NCBI GenBank assembly: GCA_958450325.1
Contig: OY288256.1
Location: forward strand, 12,742,557-12,806,556
From: Agrostemma githago
Lineage: Eukaryota; Streptophyta; Magnoliopsida; Caryophyllales; Caryophyllaceae
Reading direction: 5' to 3'
DNA: 64,000 nt
Shown: positions 22,341 through 32,414 of the stretch, piece by piece
Position numbering within the stretch: the stretch's first letter is position 1
How the letters are laid out: every line of letters starts with the position of its first letter
Notes under the pieces: model-generated
The model's database searches: none
What the model was told of the DNA's origin: nothing
The model's input: only the letters and a program-made list of their open reading frames with translations
Program-made: the position numbers and the translations under genes

Positions 22341-23059
22341 GAAGGGGAAGGACAAAAGGATGAAGAAGAGGAATAGATTAATCTTAATAACGGAGAAATA
22401 AGAATATGATCGGAAGAGGTGACAAATGAGTGTCGGAGATATGATGAATAATTTGAGGAATGGAAGGTATTGAAGATGCACACTTTCACTAAAGTACATG
22501 AAAAAAAAAAATTATATATAGAAACGAATCTTAGCTGATGAAGAGAACAAGGAAGAGAATAATGAGGTGAGAAGGATGATGAAAAATGATCTAAGTGGAC
22601 GAGACGAGAAAGGAGGAACAAGAAAAGGAATGTTAAAAGGGGGGTGGTGAGGTGATAAGAAGAGAGGAGTATGTGCAAGGAGGAGATAAAGATAGTCATA
22701 TATAAGGACGAATATTGAATCATGAGGAGGGGCATAAAAAGACACAAAGAAAGGAGAATGGGGGAGACAAAATGGGAAGAAGAAAGTGAGTGATTAAGAA
22801 AATTGATCTTCGTAAATGGTAATTGAGGAACATGAAAATGCGGATCAAGAAGAGGGTTCAAGAATGAGGTAGTGAAGAATGGGAGGGATTGAAGAAGTTA
22901 AAGATATGACACTCCTACATGACAAGAGAAGTCCTATCACTTATTGGAGGGGTGGAGGTGAGAGAGTTGTGACAAATAAGGGATATGGTAAGGACAAGGG
23001 GATATGAAGATGGTGGACGAGGAAGACAACTGATCTTATTAGAAGGCAATAATGAACAA

Positions 23060-24480
23060 CAAATTTAGATGTTATTTTGAGGGACCAGACCCTTTTTTTA
23101 AAATTGGCGGGACATGAAAAATCCAAGAGACGGACCCAACGTGTGAGTCTGACCAGTGAAGACATTACATTCCTAACAAAATATCCTAAATATGCCCTGG
23201 TACCATTATCTATGAAAATTATAGGAGCTGGTCAAGCGAATAACTTTCAAGAGTGCCACTACAGACCCACTAGAGATGTGTTGGTGCAATTATGCCCAGA
23301 ATTCTACGAGGATTAGGAAGCTGCTATGATGTCCCATAAAATGGCTGCAACTTCGCGATCTGTAGCTTATTTGTTGTATGTATTATATTTGTCGCATCAA
23401 AGTCTTTTTTGTGAATAGTGTGTCTTATGTAGAATGTCAGCTCAAACATTTATTTAGAATTTGTACGTGAACTTTCATACAGCGACGAACTTTCTCTGTT
23501 GTCCTGTTTTGAAGTCAACTTCTCTTGACGTTTTCAACTGTGATGATGTTTAGAATACGAGATTGATCGGTTACCCACAAATTGTGTATGTCGAACACCA
23601 AAATGCACAGATATATGGTAATATTTATCTTCTTTCCACACTTATCAACGATTTCGTTACTTAATGATCACGTTTAATGTTTTAACTTTACTACACGCTG
23701 CTTCCTTGGAACACTGCGCGCATCAAGTGCTGCACACAAAGCGAAACAACAACTGCTGACCACACTGAATTACCGGAGCGTGTTGGTTCAGCGATTTGTG
23801 CGTGAAGGTGAAGCAGGCCTGTGTTGGTCCAACGACGTAGCTCTCAACAAGTAACATCCTGCAGTGGGTGGTGAAGCAGGTTGTAGTGGCTGACGATGGT
23901 ATCGACGAACCAGCGACCAGTGCTGGCACTCCAGCAATGAAGGTACAGGCTCAAAAAGATGAAACAATCGTAGCCGACGCGGAGGAGGTCAGCACTGATG
24001 AATCAGTCAACAAAAGCTCAGATGCCACCGTCGACACTCCGCCGCCCAAAGCTCATCGTAAAACTTAGAACTTCATCCAGCTCCTTTAGCTGGCGTAAAC
24101 CAGACCTCTGTCATCTTATTCATAGCTTATAACTTTTGTCTGCAACTCATCGAAAACTTGCGATGAAAAAACAAGGACCGTATTATGTGTGGCCAGGTGT
24201 TGCCCAAACTACCTAATGTATCCCTAACGTATCTTCGTAGTATCTGTCAAACAAGTTTTACCGTACCCCTTTCAGGTCTACGTTACACTGCAAGGATACG
24301 TTTACTGCTGCTACGAGAGACGTTTGCTAAAACATACTTCTTTCATCTTGGAGCTCCGTACGCAGCGCTCGCAGAGAAACAACTAGTTGAAATAAAAATG
24401 TTATGTTCACCCCACCCAACGGAAAACCCTAATAAGAAACCCAAAATTTACGGTCATTAGGGAAGGCAGCCAAAACGCAG
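23060..24480. other. Region without a recognised gene
   Basis: The purine bias ends near 23060. An open frame at about 23077-23316 has ordinary amino-acid composition (it contains ITFLTKYPKYALVPLSMKII) and another at 23868-24068 is acidic and Thr/Ala-rich. I recognise neither and see no intact gene. They may be exons or remains of an unknown gene or transposon. Confidence 0.4.
24424..24432 (+). promoter_or_regulatory. Telo-box in the ASHR2 promoter region
   Basis: AAACCCTAA lies about 60 bp before the presumed 5' UTR exon. Telo-boxes are common in promoters of plant growth-related and chromatin genes. The match is short, so the assignment is tentative. Confidence 0.35.
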
Positions 24481-24653
24481 TCAATCGACTCGACGCTCGC
24501 CGGCATCAGTTCCTGCTCGCCGGCATCAGTTCGTCTTCTCTACCGGCGTGGTTATTGTCTTCTCCTTCATTTCCTCTTCCTCTTCCGCTCTTAACATCAA
24601 CATCAATTCCTCTTCCTTCATTTCTCGCCGTCATTTCGTTTCTCCGACAGCAG
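24480..24653 (+). other. Probable 5' UTR exon of ASHR2
   Basis: CT-rich sequence with a duplicated CTCGCCGGCATCAGTTC (24496-24535) ends at CAG|GTCAGT at 24653, a reasonable splice donor. It has the look of a plant 5' leader and there is no ATG that opens a long frame. The transcription start cannot be fixed from sequence alone. Confidence 0.45.
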
Positions 24654-27163
24654 GTCAGTTTATCAAATTGCCTTCTGTGAATTTGATTTCCATTCACTTT
24701 TGCTTTCCACTTTCGACAACAGTGTTTACAAGTTGATTTTAGACAGATTCTGATTTCATTTCATAAGTTTCTTTAATCTGATTGATTAATTGTTCTTTTC
24801 GATTGTTATTACTATATCTGATGCCGATTTTAGACAGATTTTTATACTATAATCTAACCTCCTTTTGTTTATCTAATTGATTGAGTGTTCGGTTTTGATA
24901 ATCCATTGTCAGAAACCGATTGATATGAATTATTACACTATCAGACCTTGTTTCACTTGATTAAGTTTCATTTGATTAGATTCTTCATCTCACTGTTTAA
25001 TTCTTCATTTTTGATGTAGTAATTACTTTATATATCAATCTGACCTTGTTTCATTTATCTGACTATTACTTGATTATTCGTTTTTCATTTTGTTCTTTCT
25101 CAAAAATCGTTTTAATTCTCAATTGCTAACAACAATTGAATTAGCACGCATCTCAATATCTCTGATTTTGTAATTAAAAGAGGATGTATAATGGTCTCGT
25201 GATTTATCTGTGTATCCTTGGGGCCTAGTGAAGTGCTACCTCCCTGGCGTGACTCCATACTCCATTTGTCTTTCCATTATTGCCTATCACCTGCACCTCA
25301 AATCATACCTGTCTCCTCTGTTTGACTTGCTTGTATATGTTTTTTTTTTCAAACCTGCTTGTATATGTGTTTCAGGTGGTAATGCATATGTTGTTGGTTG
25401 ACAATATGTGTTTCAGGTAGTAATGCATATGCATACTGTCCTAGGTGCATGTGTGATTAAAAAGATATTGGAGTCGGAATGAAGGGAGCTGGACCCAACC
25501 CGTAAGACCAAGCATCAACCGCCCCGCCCCGCCCGCGTTCTGTAATTGTAAGGAGTAGTAGGGAGTATTACTCCTACATTTGAATTTCTGAGTCTCAGTT
25601 CCCAGTTCCCAGTTCCCACACCCATATTAAGAGGACGGCGACTGGTAATTCCATTTCTATCTTAATTTATTGCAAGTTTACATGTATGTATGTATGGTAT
25701 GTATGTTGAAGATAATCCCTTGTTCCATTGTCTACTTCCTGGAGTATGATTTTTCTTATTCACCAATTAATTAATTAATTGATGCACTTATTTCATCCTT
25801 CCATTGCATTTCTCATCAATCTTACGAGTATTTATTTCTGCTACATTTCATTTTGCTGGGGTCACCAAATTAGGGTTACGTCACTCAATTCTTTTTAATT
25901 TCCTCTTACCTTAAACTCTCTGCTTTTTATGTTTGCTCCATTTTTGTTAAGATCATACCAAAAATGGAATCAATATGTTCGAATTGCTTGTTTCATTTCC
26001 GTAATTGTTGATTAATTAGTTACCCTCTGTTGAGCTCGTTTTTATGTATCGCTAATTCCTCCGACTCTCTTGGTCTTGGTTATATGCATTTCTTACATGA
26101 CTCTTTTAAGTTATTGATGATAACTTTATTGCCATCGTAGATTGATACTGACTACTTACTACTAATTCTTACGGAGTACTTCACTTTGTATTTACTACTC
26201 CCTCCGTTTCTATGATTTCTTCCACCTTAAAAGTGGCACATTTCTTAAGAAAAACAATAAAATAAGTAAAAGTAGAGAGAGAGTAAAGTAGGTGGGCCAC
26301 CTAGGTAAGAGAGAAGTGTGATAGAAAAAAGGAAAGTGGAAGAAATCAAAGAAATGGTTGAAAAAGGAAATGTGGAAGATATCAAAGAAACAGAGGGAGT
26401 ACTTCTCATCTATTGCTTCGTACTTATGAGATTCATCATGAAAACCAATTGACTAACATCCTTTTTTCATTGCTTTTTCTTATTACTTGTCTTCCGTCTG
26501 GGTCCAAGGTTAGAAAACCGAGTTTGGTTTTGGGTCTTGTTGGACCCACCCTAGATCCGACCCACAACGACAAAGGCTAATAGTGGTTATCTCGAGCAAT
26601 GGTATTGTATAGTAATATCCATCCATCAAGGACTTCATGCAACAAAATCCTTTTGTGCACTTCATTCACCATTTCGCCTATGGTTTTGAGAATATATATA
26701 TATAGAGAGTAAAATCTTTAATTTTGTATAGTAATGCCTTGAAAGTTCTGACGGAACACTATTGACAAATTTATTTGGGATAAGTAAATATTGGATGGCT
26801 GCTATTTGGGATATCTACAAATTTAATTTTGTAGGCTGATTGATGTTACATCACTTACCTGTCTGAAATGACATGGTACTTGAATATGATTTCTTCAATT
26901 TAGTTGTTTTGGGGGTAGTATGCAATTAAAGAGCCTCTTTAATTTAAAAAATTTTTGGTTTTTTATTGATCACTAATGAAGATTATGTCAAGAATTGCAT
27001 GAACTGATTGCCTAGTTTTCTTTGTCCGCTTTCTTTCAAAACCAAGGAATAACGAATCTTTGGCTCTATTGAAAATTACGACTAATATTCTTATGAAGTT
27101 GCATGATTGTGGTGTTGTGCTGAAGTTGTTGACTTTACCTCCTACAGGTCTTTTCAATTTTAG
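24654..27163 (+). other. Long 5' UTR intron of ASHR2, containing a MITE
   Basis: T-rich intron-like sequence runs to two possible acceptors, CCTACAG at 27147 or ATTTTAG at 27163, just before the start codon. The only repeat I can delimit is the MITE at 26198-26399. The alternative is that the gene starts near 27100 and this stretch is promoter. Confidence 0.45.
26198..26399. mobile_element. Stowaway-type MITE (202 bp)
   Basis: Inverted ends CTCCCTCCGTTTCT and AGAAACAGAGGGAG pair with one mismatch and are flanked by TA on both sides (26196-26197 and 26400-26401). No coding capacity. Confidence 0.88.
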
Positions 27164-27172
27164 GTGGTACCC

Positions 27173-28366
27173 ATGGCCGAAGTAGAGAACCAGGTGGCGT
27201 TACCAAATGCCCTTAGCTTGGTAGATATCGAGGGTAGAGGAAGAGGTCTGGTGGCCTCTCAACCCTTAAAAGGTGGCCAAGTCATTTTGCGAGACTCCCC
27301 CATTCTAACTTACTTTGCTTCCCCTCTTAAACGCCGAGAACACGAGGGTGGCTCCTATTTAAGATATTGTGCTCAGTGCTATAAGACTTTGAGCCCATCC
27401 GGGCCCATTGCAACAGCTTTGACATGCCCATCATGCTCTCATTCTGACGATGCTAGCTTTTGCTCTGCAAAATGTCAATCTCTGGCAAGCGGCCTGGCTC
27501 ACTCACCTTGGGTATGTCAAGCTCTGAGATATCTGAGGAATTGCTATGTACTTGTGGATCAACAGCCTGACGAACGCCAGGTCCAGGCCAGATACCTGGT
27601 TGCTGCCTACAATCTTGCTATGTACTCTCCATCCACTTTTCAAACACTTCTATCACTCGAAGGTAGTGGCACCCAAGATGTTGAGCGTGATTCTGCTATG
27701 CTACTAAACTCTATCATCACATCACTGCCATTTCCCGAGGGGTCATTTTCTCCTACAGTGGAAATGACGACATCTCTACTTTCTAAGGACCGGTGCAATG
27801 CCTTTGGACTTATGGAACCCTTCTCAAAAAATGGAGGAAGATCGGTGAGAGCCTATGCCATCTATCCGTATGCTTCATTTTTTAATCATGATTGCTTGCC
27901 GAATGCATGTCGATTTGACTATATCGATAGTGGAGCCAATGGAAATACGGATATGATCATCCGGATGATCCATGATGTGCCCCAGGGTCGGGAGATTTGT
28001 TTGAGTTACTTTCCGGTTAATGTAAGCTACCCTGAAAGGCAAAAGAGACTGTTAGAGGATTATGGTTTTTCATGCGTTTGTGATCGGTGCAAGGTTGAAG
28101 CTAACTGGTCTCACCAGGATGATGAAGGTGAGGATGAAACGATGGAGGAGGATGATGAAGAAGAAATGGCGGAGTCGGGTGGGGAGAATGATGAAATTGA
28201 GGCTGAAGGGAACGATGACTTTCCGCATGCTTACTTCTTTGTGAGATTTGTGTGTGACAGGGAGGGTTGTGGGGGAACTTTGGCTCCTTTGCCACCCTTG
28301 GATGGTAATCCTCACGATATCATGGAGTGTAATGTCTGTGGCAGTTTAAAGAGAGACGAGTTATAG
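27173..28366 (+). CDS. ASHR2: SET-domain protein, ASHR2-like
   Basis: A single-exon frame of 397 residues, close to the length of Arabidopsis ASHR2. I chose the ATG at 27173 (CCATGG context); the codon nine bases earlier in the frame is GTG. The protein has a split SET domain: an N-terminal part at about 14-45 (EGRGRGLVA), a MYND-like zinc insert at 66-115 (C66, C69, C85, C88, C97, C101, H110, C115), the SET core NHDCLPNA at 238-245 and GREICLSYF at 272-280, and a post-SET CVCDRC at 301-306. An acidic stretch follows at 314-349 and a further CxxxxC...CNVC pair at 361-389. SMYD/ASHR-type proteins are putative lysine methyltransferases; ASHR2 is named as a histone-lysine N-methyltransferase but its substrate is not known to me. 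The GTG-to-stop frame is intact. Alternative: another plant SMYD-type SET protein. Confidence 0.88.
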   Translation: MAEVENQVALPNALSLVDIEGRGRGLVASQPLKGGQVILRDSPILTYFASPLKRREHEGGSYLRYCAQCYKTLSPSGPIATALTCPSCSHSDDASFCSAKCQSLASGLAHSPWVCQALRYLRNCYVLVDQQPDERQVQARYLVAAYNLAMYSPSTFQTLLSLEGSGTQDVERDSAMLLNSIITSLPFPEGSFSPTVEMTTSLLSKDRCNAFGLMEPFSKNGGRSVRAYAIYPYASFFNHDCLPNACRFDYIDSGANGNTDMIIRMIHDVPQGREICLSYFPVNVSYPERQKRLLEDYGFSCVCDRCKVEANWSHQDDEGEDETMEEDDEEEMAESGGENDEIEAEGNDDFPHAYFFVRFVCDREGCGGTLAPLPPLDGNPHDIMECNVCGSLKRDEL

Positions 28367-28620
28367 GCTTGTAGCATGATATGGACGAAAGCACCATTCT
28401 TTTTAGTCATTTAGTCTCACATGGCCAGTGAGGTATGACATTGGTGTTTACCTTATTTTCTTCTCTCTTCCCCCCCCCCCCCCTTTTGTTTAACCATGGG
28501 GTTTCACGAATTTGTTTTTTGATTTCACCTGGTACGCTCCTTTGGCTGTTTACCGTTACTTTAGAGACAGTAATGAAAACATGTTGCTATTTGCTTTTTG
28601 TTTTGGTCATGGTATAGCTA
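28367..28620 (+). other. 3' UTR region of ASHR2 with a C14 run
   Basis: T-rich sequence after the stop. A run of 14 C residues occupies 28470-28483. I cannot place the polyadenylation site. Confidence 0.4.
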
Positions 28621-29019
28621 CCACAGTGTCATCTTGCAAAAAATGTGGTTGATACTTGATATTGCCTCAAAATATACTTTAAAATGTGGTTGGATGAGAT
28701 TCAATGCGGTTGCTTTTCGTGCCGCGGCCTCGCTCCGTCTCTACTTATATTCTCAAGACATAACTGGATTCTGACCTAAGAACAATATCAGACATTTTCG
28801 TCTTGCTAAAATTTTTGAAACTCACCCAAATTTGTGGGTACTTAGCAAATCATAAATGTAGTCATTCATAAACAATACAAACCATAGTGATGAATGATGA
28901 TGTTAAGCTCAATCCTTAACCAATTCATGTGAATGAAAGTTGTTGTTTGGATCATTCAGTATGAGATAAGGAGCGACAACCAATTAATAATTCAAATATG
29001 TAGTAATAATAATCAATTA

Positions 29020-29309
29020 CTCCCTCCGATCATTATTTATTGCCCCGTTCACTTTTGCACGTAAAATAAGGAAGAAATATAAAATGGTAAAAAATGATGG
29101 TGGAGTAGTGAAAAATGAATATAAAATGGTAAAAAAATGAATGGTGGGCCTTAAAGTATAAAATTCAATGGTATTTCTTGTAAATAAAGGATAGAAAGAG
29201 GGATAATATGGTAAAAGTGTAAGATAGAAAAGGAAAGTGGAGAAGTGGGGCAAAAAATAAAAACCTGTCAAATAAGGAAAGCGGGGCGATAAATTGTGTC
29301 CGGAGGGAG
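29020..29309. mobile_element. Stowaway-type MITE (290 bp)
   Basis: Ends CTCCCTCCGATCA and TGTCCGGAGGGAG with TA flanks at 29018-29019 and 29310-29311. Internal purine-rich noncoding sequence. The stretch 28621-29017 before it shows nothing recognisable. Confidence 0.85.
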
Positions 29310-29514
29310 TATTAAGAGACTTAAGAAATATTACCAAAAAAAACAGCTTTTAGTCTTTAAGTTTATCAGGAGATGGGGACATTACAAAAAATCAGTAAAT
29401 CTATTATACGTATATATAAAAAAAGGTTGAGCAAACTTGCGTAATTTTTCTTGGACAAGTTCGTCCTTTTTTCTTGAAAATTTTACATAAATGCCCATAT
29501 TACCTTATTATGTA

Positions 29515-29611
29515 CTCCCTTCCGTTCTCTATTTTCGTGTCACTTCATTAAAGTGTTCCTCACATATGGTATAATATAGGGAACTGAAAAGAATATTTTT
29601 TTTGGAGGGAG
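29515..29611. mobile_element. Short Stowaway-like MITE (97 bp)
   Basis: CTCCCTTCCG at the left and TTGGAGGGAG at the right, flanked by TA at 29513-29514 and 29612-29613. Probably an internally deleted copy. The AT-rich sequence from 29614 to about 30055 shows no gene; it contains a CCACCTCAATCCCACCTCC-type low-complexity stretch near 30000. Confidence 0.7.
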
Positions 29612-30059
29612 TACTCGTACTAAACATAATTACTTCATTTGTTTAGGAAAACAATTACTCAATTTTTAGCAATAATTGATTTTTTTTTATCATTTTAATA
29701 TTTTTTATTAAACTACGGAGTATTTATTATTTTAACATTGTTTGAAATTGTTTATCGTAAATGGATCCACGTCACCATTTTTCTTTCCTTTTTTATTTTG
29801 GAAATTGAGTTGCTACTTGAACTAGCGACTCACCCCAATATCACGCATCAACAGCCGAACAAAAACAGGGGAGATGCCATAGAAGAAATAACCATGCTGC
29901 CGCTTGTTCAACTAGCGGCTACCCTAGTACAGAACCAAAAAAAAAACAGAGCATACTCCCCAAATTCATCTCACCACCATTATCATCATCCTCATCGCAC
30001 CCCACCTCAATCCCACCTCCTTCATCTTCTTCCACTCATCCACTCACTGAAACTCTCAA

Positions 30060-30445
30060 TTACTCAAGCTAATCAATGAATTCCAACCCCTAACTGCACG
30101 AGTTTCAGTAAATTGATTATCATATAGCCATAGTTGTTTCAAATGGCTCAACCCGGAAACGACCAAAATTGAACCCGAGAGCTCCTCATTGTTCACCCAT
30201 AGGTACTGCAACGATGAATTGAGTAGGGAATTCGGTAACAACCCGTTTAGCTTGTTGTAAGCAAGTCGGAGATAACTCGGGAACGAATCGAAGATATCGG
30301 GGATCGAGCCGACGAGGTTGCCAACACAGTAGGATTATCGGAAATCAACCGGGTTCGAAACGCAATGAGACCGGAGAAACAGAGGGGGTTGTTGGAGTTG
30401 AGGGAGAGTGAGGAGAGAAAAGAGACGTCGGAGAGTAATGTCATA
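30060..30445 (-). pseudogene. Fragment of a TMK-like LRR receptor kinase
   Basis: Translated on the minus strand in more than one frame. Pieces such as LVGSIPDIFDSFPSYLRLAYN, LNGLLPNSL and SSLQYLWVNN...LSGSI follow the extracellular LRR pattern of plant TMK receptor kinases, where an SIPDxF repeat is followed by a YLWLNxQ repeat. A frame change occurs near 30320 and the upstream part (SFLSSLSLNSNNP) is in another frame. No kinase domain is present in the window. It is a degenerate fragment, not a working gene. Confidence 0.6.
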
Positions 30446-31068
30446 TGCACGATATAATACGTATGTGTAATAATACTAAAAAAAATCTCTTGCATGCATA
30501 CAACGATCTTATATGATTTGTATATCCGTCCGTATAATGTGATATACGAGAACAATACCTAAAGTGATACTCCGTAGTTGATGTTAACATCACCCTAGGC
30601 CAAGAATGAGTGCAGTGCAACAAGCCTTTTGTGCTTGCTATTACTGGGAGGGCCTGTGGCAGTGGCACCCATTCATCGGAATTTTGTTCAACCTACCGGA
30701 GTTTAAGATTGCAAGCAGTCACTCCCACCCAATCATCGCTCTGAAACTATCTTCTTTCTCTTGAAAGTAGACTGTCTAGGATCTGTCTATTTCTTTTTAG
30801 CAGTTAATCCGACTACCAAACCCGGTTTGCTCAATAGAAAGTGCATTGTTAAATTGAAAACGAGGACATTACAATAGTAACATTCTACTTGTTGAATCCC
30901 CTGTAACGTAATGTATGCAAAATTCCATGAGGTAGCTGTATATGCCAAAAATCGACAAGACATACAAAAATTATTTAGGAATATACTGTATAATAATACT
31001 AGGAGTAATATATAATGCTAGCTACTGGATGGTGGGTCTAGAGTTGTGGGGCAGAATCTGCTTCGATT
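30446..31068. other. Intergenic stretch
   Basis: AT-rich sequence with no gene or repeat that I can delimit. It ends at the stop of the small minus-strand gene and may include its 3' UTR. Confidence 0.4.
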
Positions 31069-31470
31069 TCAATCACTGGAATTGGGATAGTCATTTGACG
31101 ATGAAGGTGAAGGTGGCGAAGCAGCAGCGGGTTCATTGGGCGGGTTGGAAAGAATGGATGGGTGGTCTTGTTGGATTTGACGGATTTTCTCATTGGCTTC
31201 GTCCATTTCTTTGTTTAGGGCTCGCAGACGATACTCGAGTGTTATCGTCAATTGCTCCATTTTAAGCAGCTCTAATATTCTCTTCGCAGTCTGCCAATTA
31301 TGGTCATTTAATCAATTCCCCATTATTATTATTATTATTATTACAATCAATACGAGTATATACAAATAAAGTTGTACAAAAACTCCTATGAAACGATAAA
31401 ATGACAATATTAAGAAGGGTATGGATTGAATTACCCGAGTAGTATCATTCCGAGGAGGTTGGGAATCCAT
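31069..31470 (-). CDS. Two-exon gene for a small coiled-coil protein, unrecognised
   Basis: Exon 1 is 31470-31435 (ATG, 12 codons, ending ACTCGG before GTAATT). Exon 2 is 31290-31069, opening after the acceptor TTGGCAG. Both junctions are in phase 0, giving 85 residues. The middle (about 13-50) is rich in Leu, Lys and Glu with heptad-like spacing (RILELLKMEQL, RLRALNKEMDEANEKIRQIQ), suggesting a coiled coil. The tail is Pro/Ser/Asn-rich. I do not recognise the family. Consistent splice sites, an ordinary composition and a good start context argue for a real gene, but expression data would be needed. It could also be the surviving part of a longer gene. Confidence 0.55.
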
Positions 31471-31848
31471 GATCGTGAGAAAGAAAGGGTTGGAGCGAGG
31501 AAGTTGTCCGTCCAAGTTACCCCTTTATATATCAACACGTACATCGGATCGGGTAATCCAATTAGCTCCAAATATACTACTCACTGTAGGAAAGTTTGTA
31601 GCCCAATCTTTAACTTGACTTACACTACACGTTAACACAATTTCCAAAATGAATCACTTGTACGAATCTAAAACAAATCACTTCTACAAAAAAAATCAAT
31701 TAATAATTATTATTATTAGTATATCCGCGGTTTTTCTAACACAAGTTAACCTCATCAAGAAATCAATCACAATGATAGATATTGTTTAAGGAGTGTAAAT
31801 CAATTTATTGTGATAATATCATCTTGATTGATTCCTTGCTTAATAAAC

Positions 31849-32152
31849 GGAAGATATACACTTACACGTGGTGTATGGAAATTTCATACACAGCGAATCA
31901 TATCGCGCCACGTGTCAACTTTTTGCTAACCTAAAGTGGATTAGTCTAAGGTTATGTTAGTAATTTTACACATTTAATTAATTATTAACCTTAATCTAGT
32001 TAAGTCAATTTTGGAAAATTTTTTATTTTTATTTTATTTTGCATTTTTCATTTTCCTGAAATAATCATATAATATTGTTAATATATTTTCGATTCATTTA
32101 AAATGTAAAATTAATTAATATGTTTACATTTTGTACTTTTTAAAAATCTTAA
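31849..32152 (+). repeat. Left terminal inverted repeat of the Mutator-like element
   Basis: Begins GGAAGATATACACTTACACG. It pairs with 35688-35998; the last 5-10 bases at the very tip are less well matched than the rest. Confidence 0.85.
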
Positions 32153-32334
32153 TTTTTTTTAATTATATATATATATATATATATACACACACGTTCACAT
32201 TGTAAAAAGATTATACGGAAATATATAGAAATATAGAATGGAATGAAATGGAATATTGATTGAAAATATTTTTGATGTGTTCACATTGTAATTACTTCAG
32301 TTTGTTAACTTTTTATATATTTACCTTATATGGA

Positions 32335-32335
<1 letters not shown>

Positions 32336-32411
<76 letters not shown>
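32336..32411. repeat. (AT)n microsatellite
   Basis: About 38 uninterrupted AT units immediately before the candidate inner element. Confidence 0.95.

Positions 32412-32414
<3 letters not shown>

Larger units (their letters stand above)
12441..23050. repeat. Purine-rich complex tandem array, about 10.6 kb
   Basis: The plus strand is dominated by A and G. Related subunits of roughly 200-350 bp recur, each with a landmark of the form ATGACAAAA...ATATTTAAGGATGAATCTTAGA. Longer blocks begin with GGGCATAAGTAACCAGAAAG near 13654, 14296, 15504, 16560, 18648, 19290, 20460 and 21526, and contain GAAGAGGAACATTAGAG about 280 bp later. Open frames on the complementary strand encode only Ser/Phe/Leu/Pro-rich low-complexity peptides with no conserved motif, so they are not genes. 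It resembles a satellite-like complex repeat; the purine bias could allow triplex formation, which is speculative. Confidence 0.85.

Noticed and set aside
12441..23050. Many minus-strand ORFs of 60-190 codons in the array
   Set aside because: They are Ser/Phe/Leu/Pro-rich translations of a pyrimidine-rich strand, shift frame between repeat copies and contain no conserved motif.
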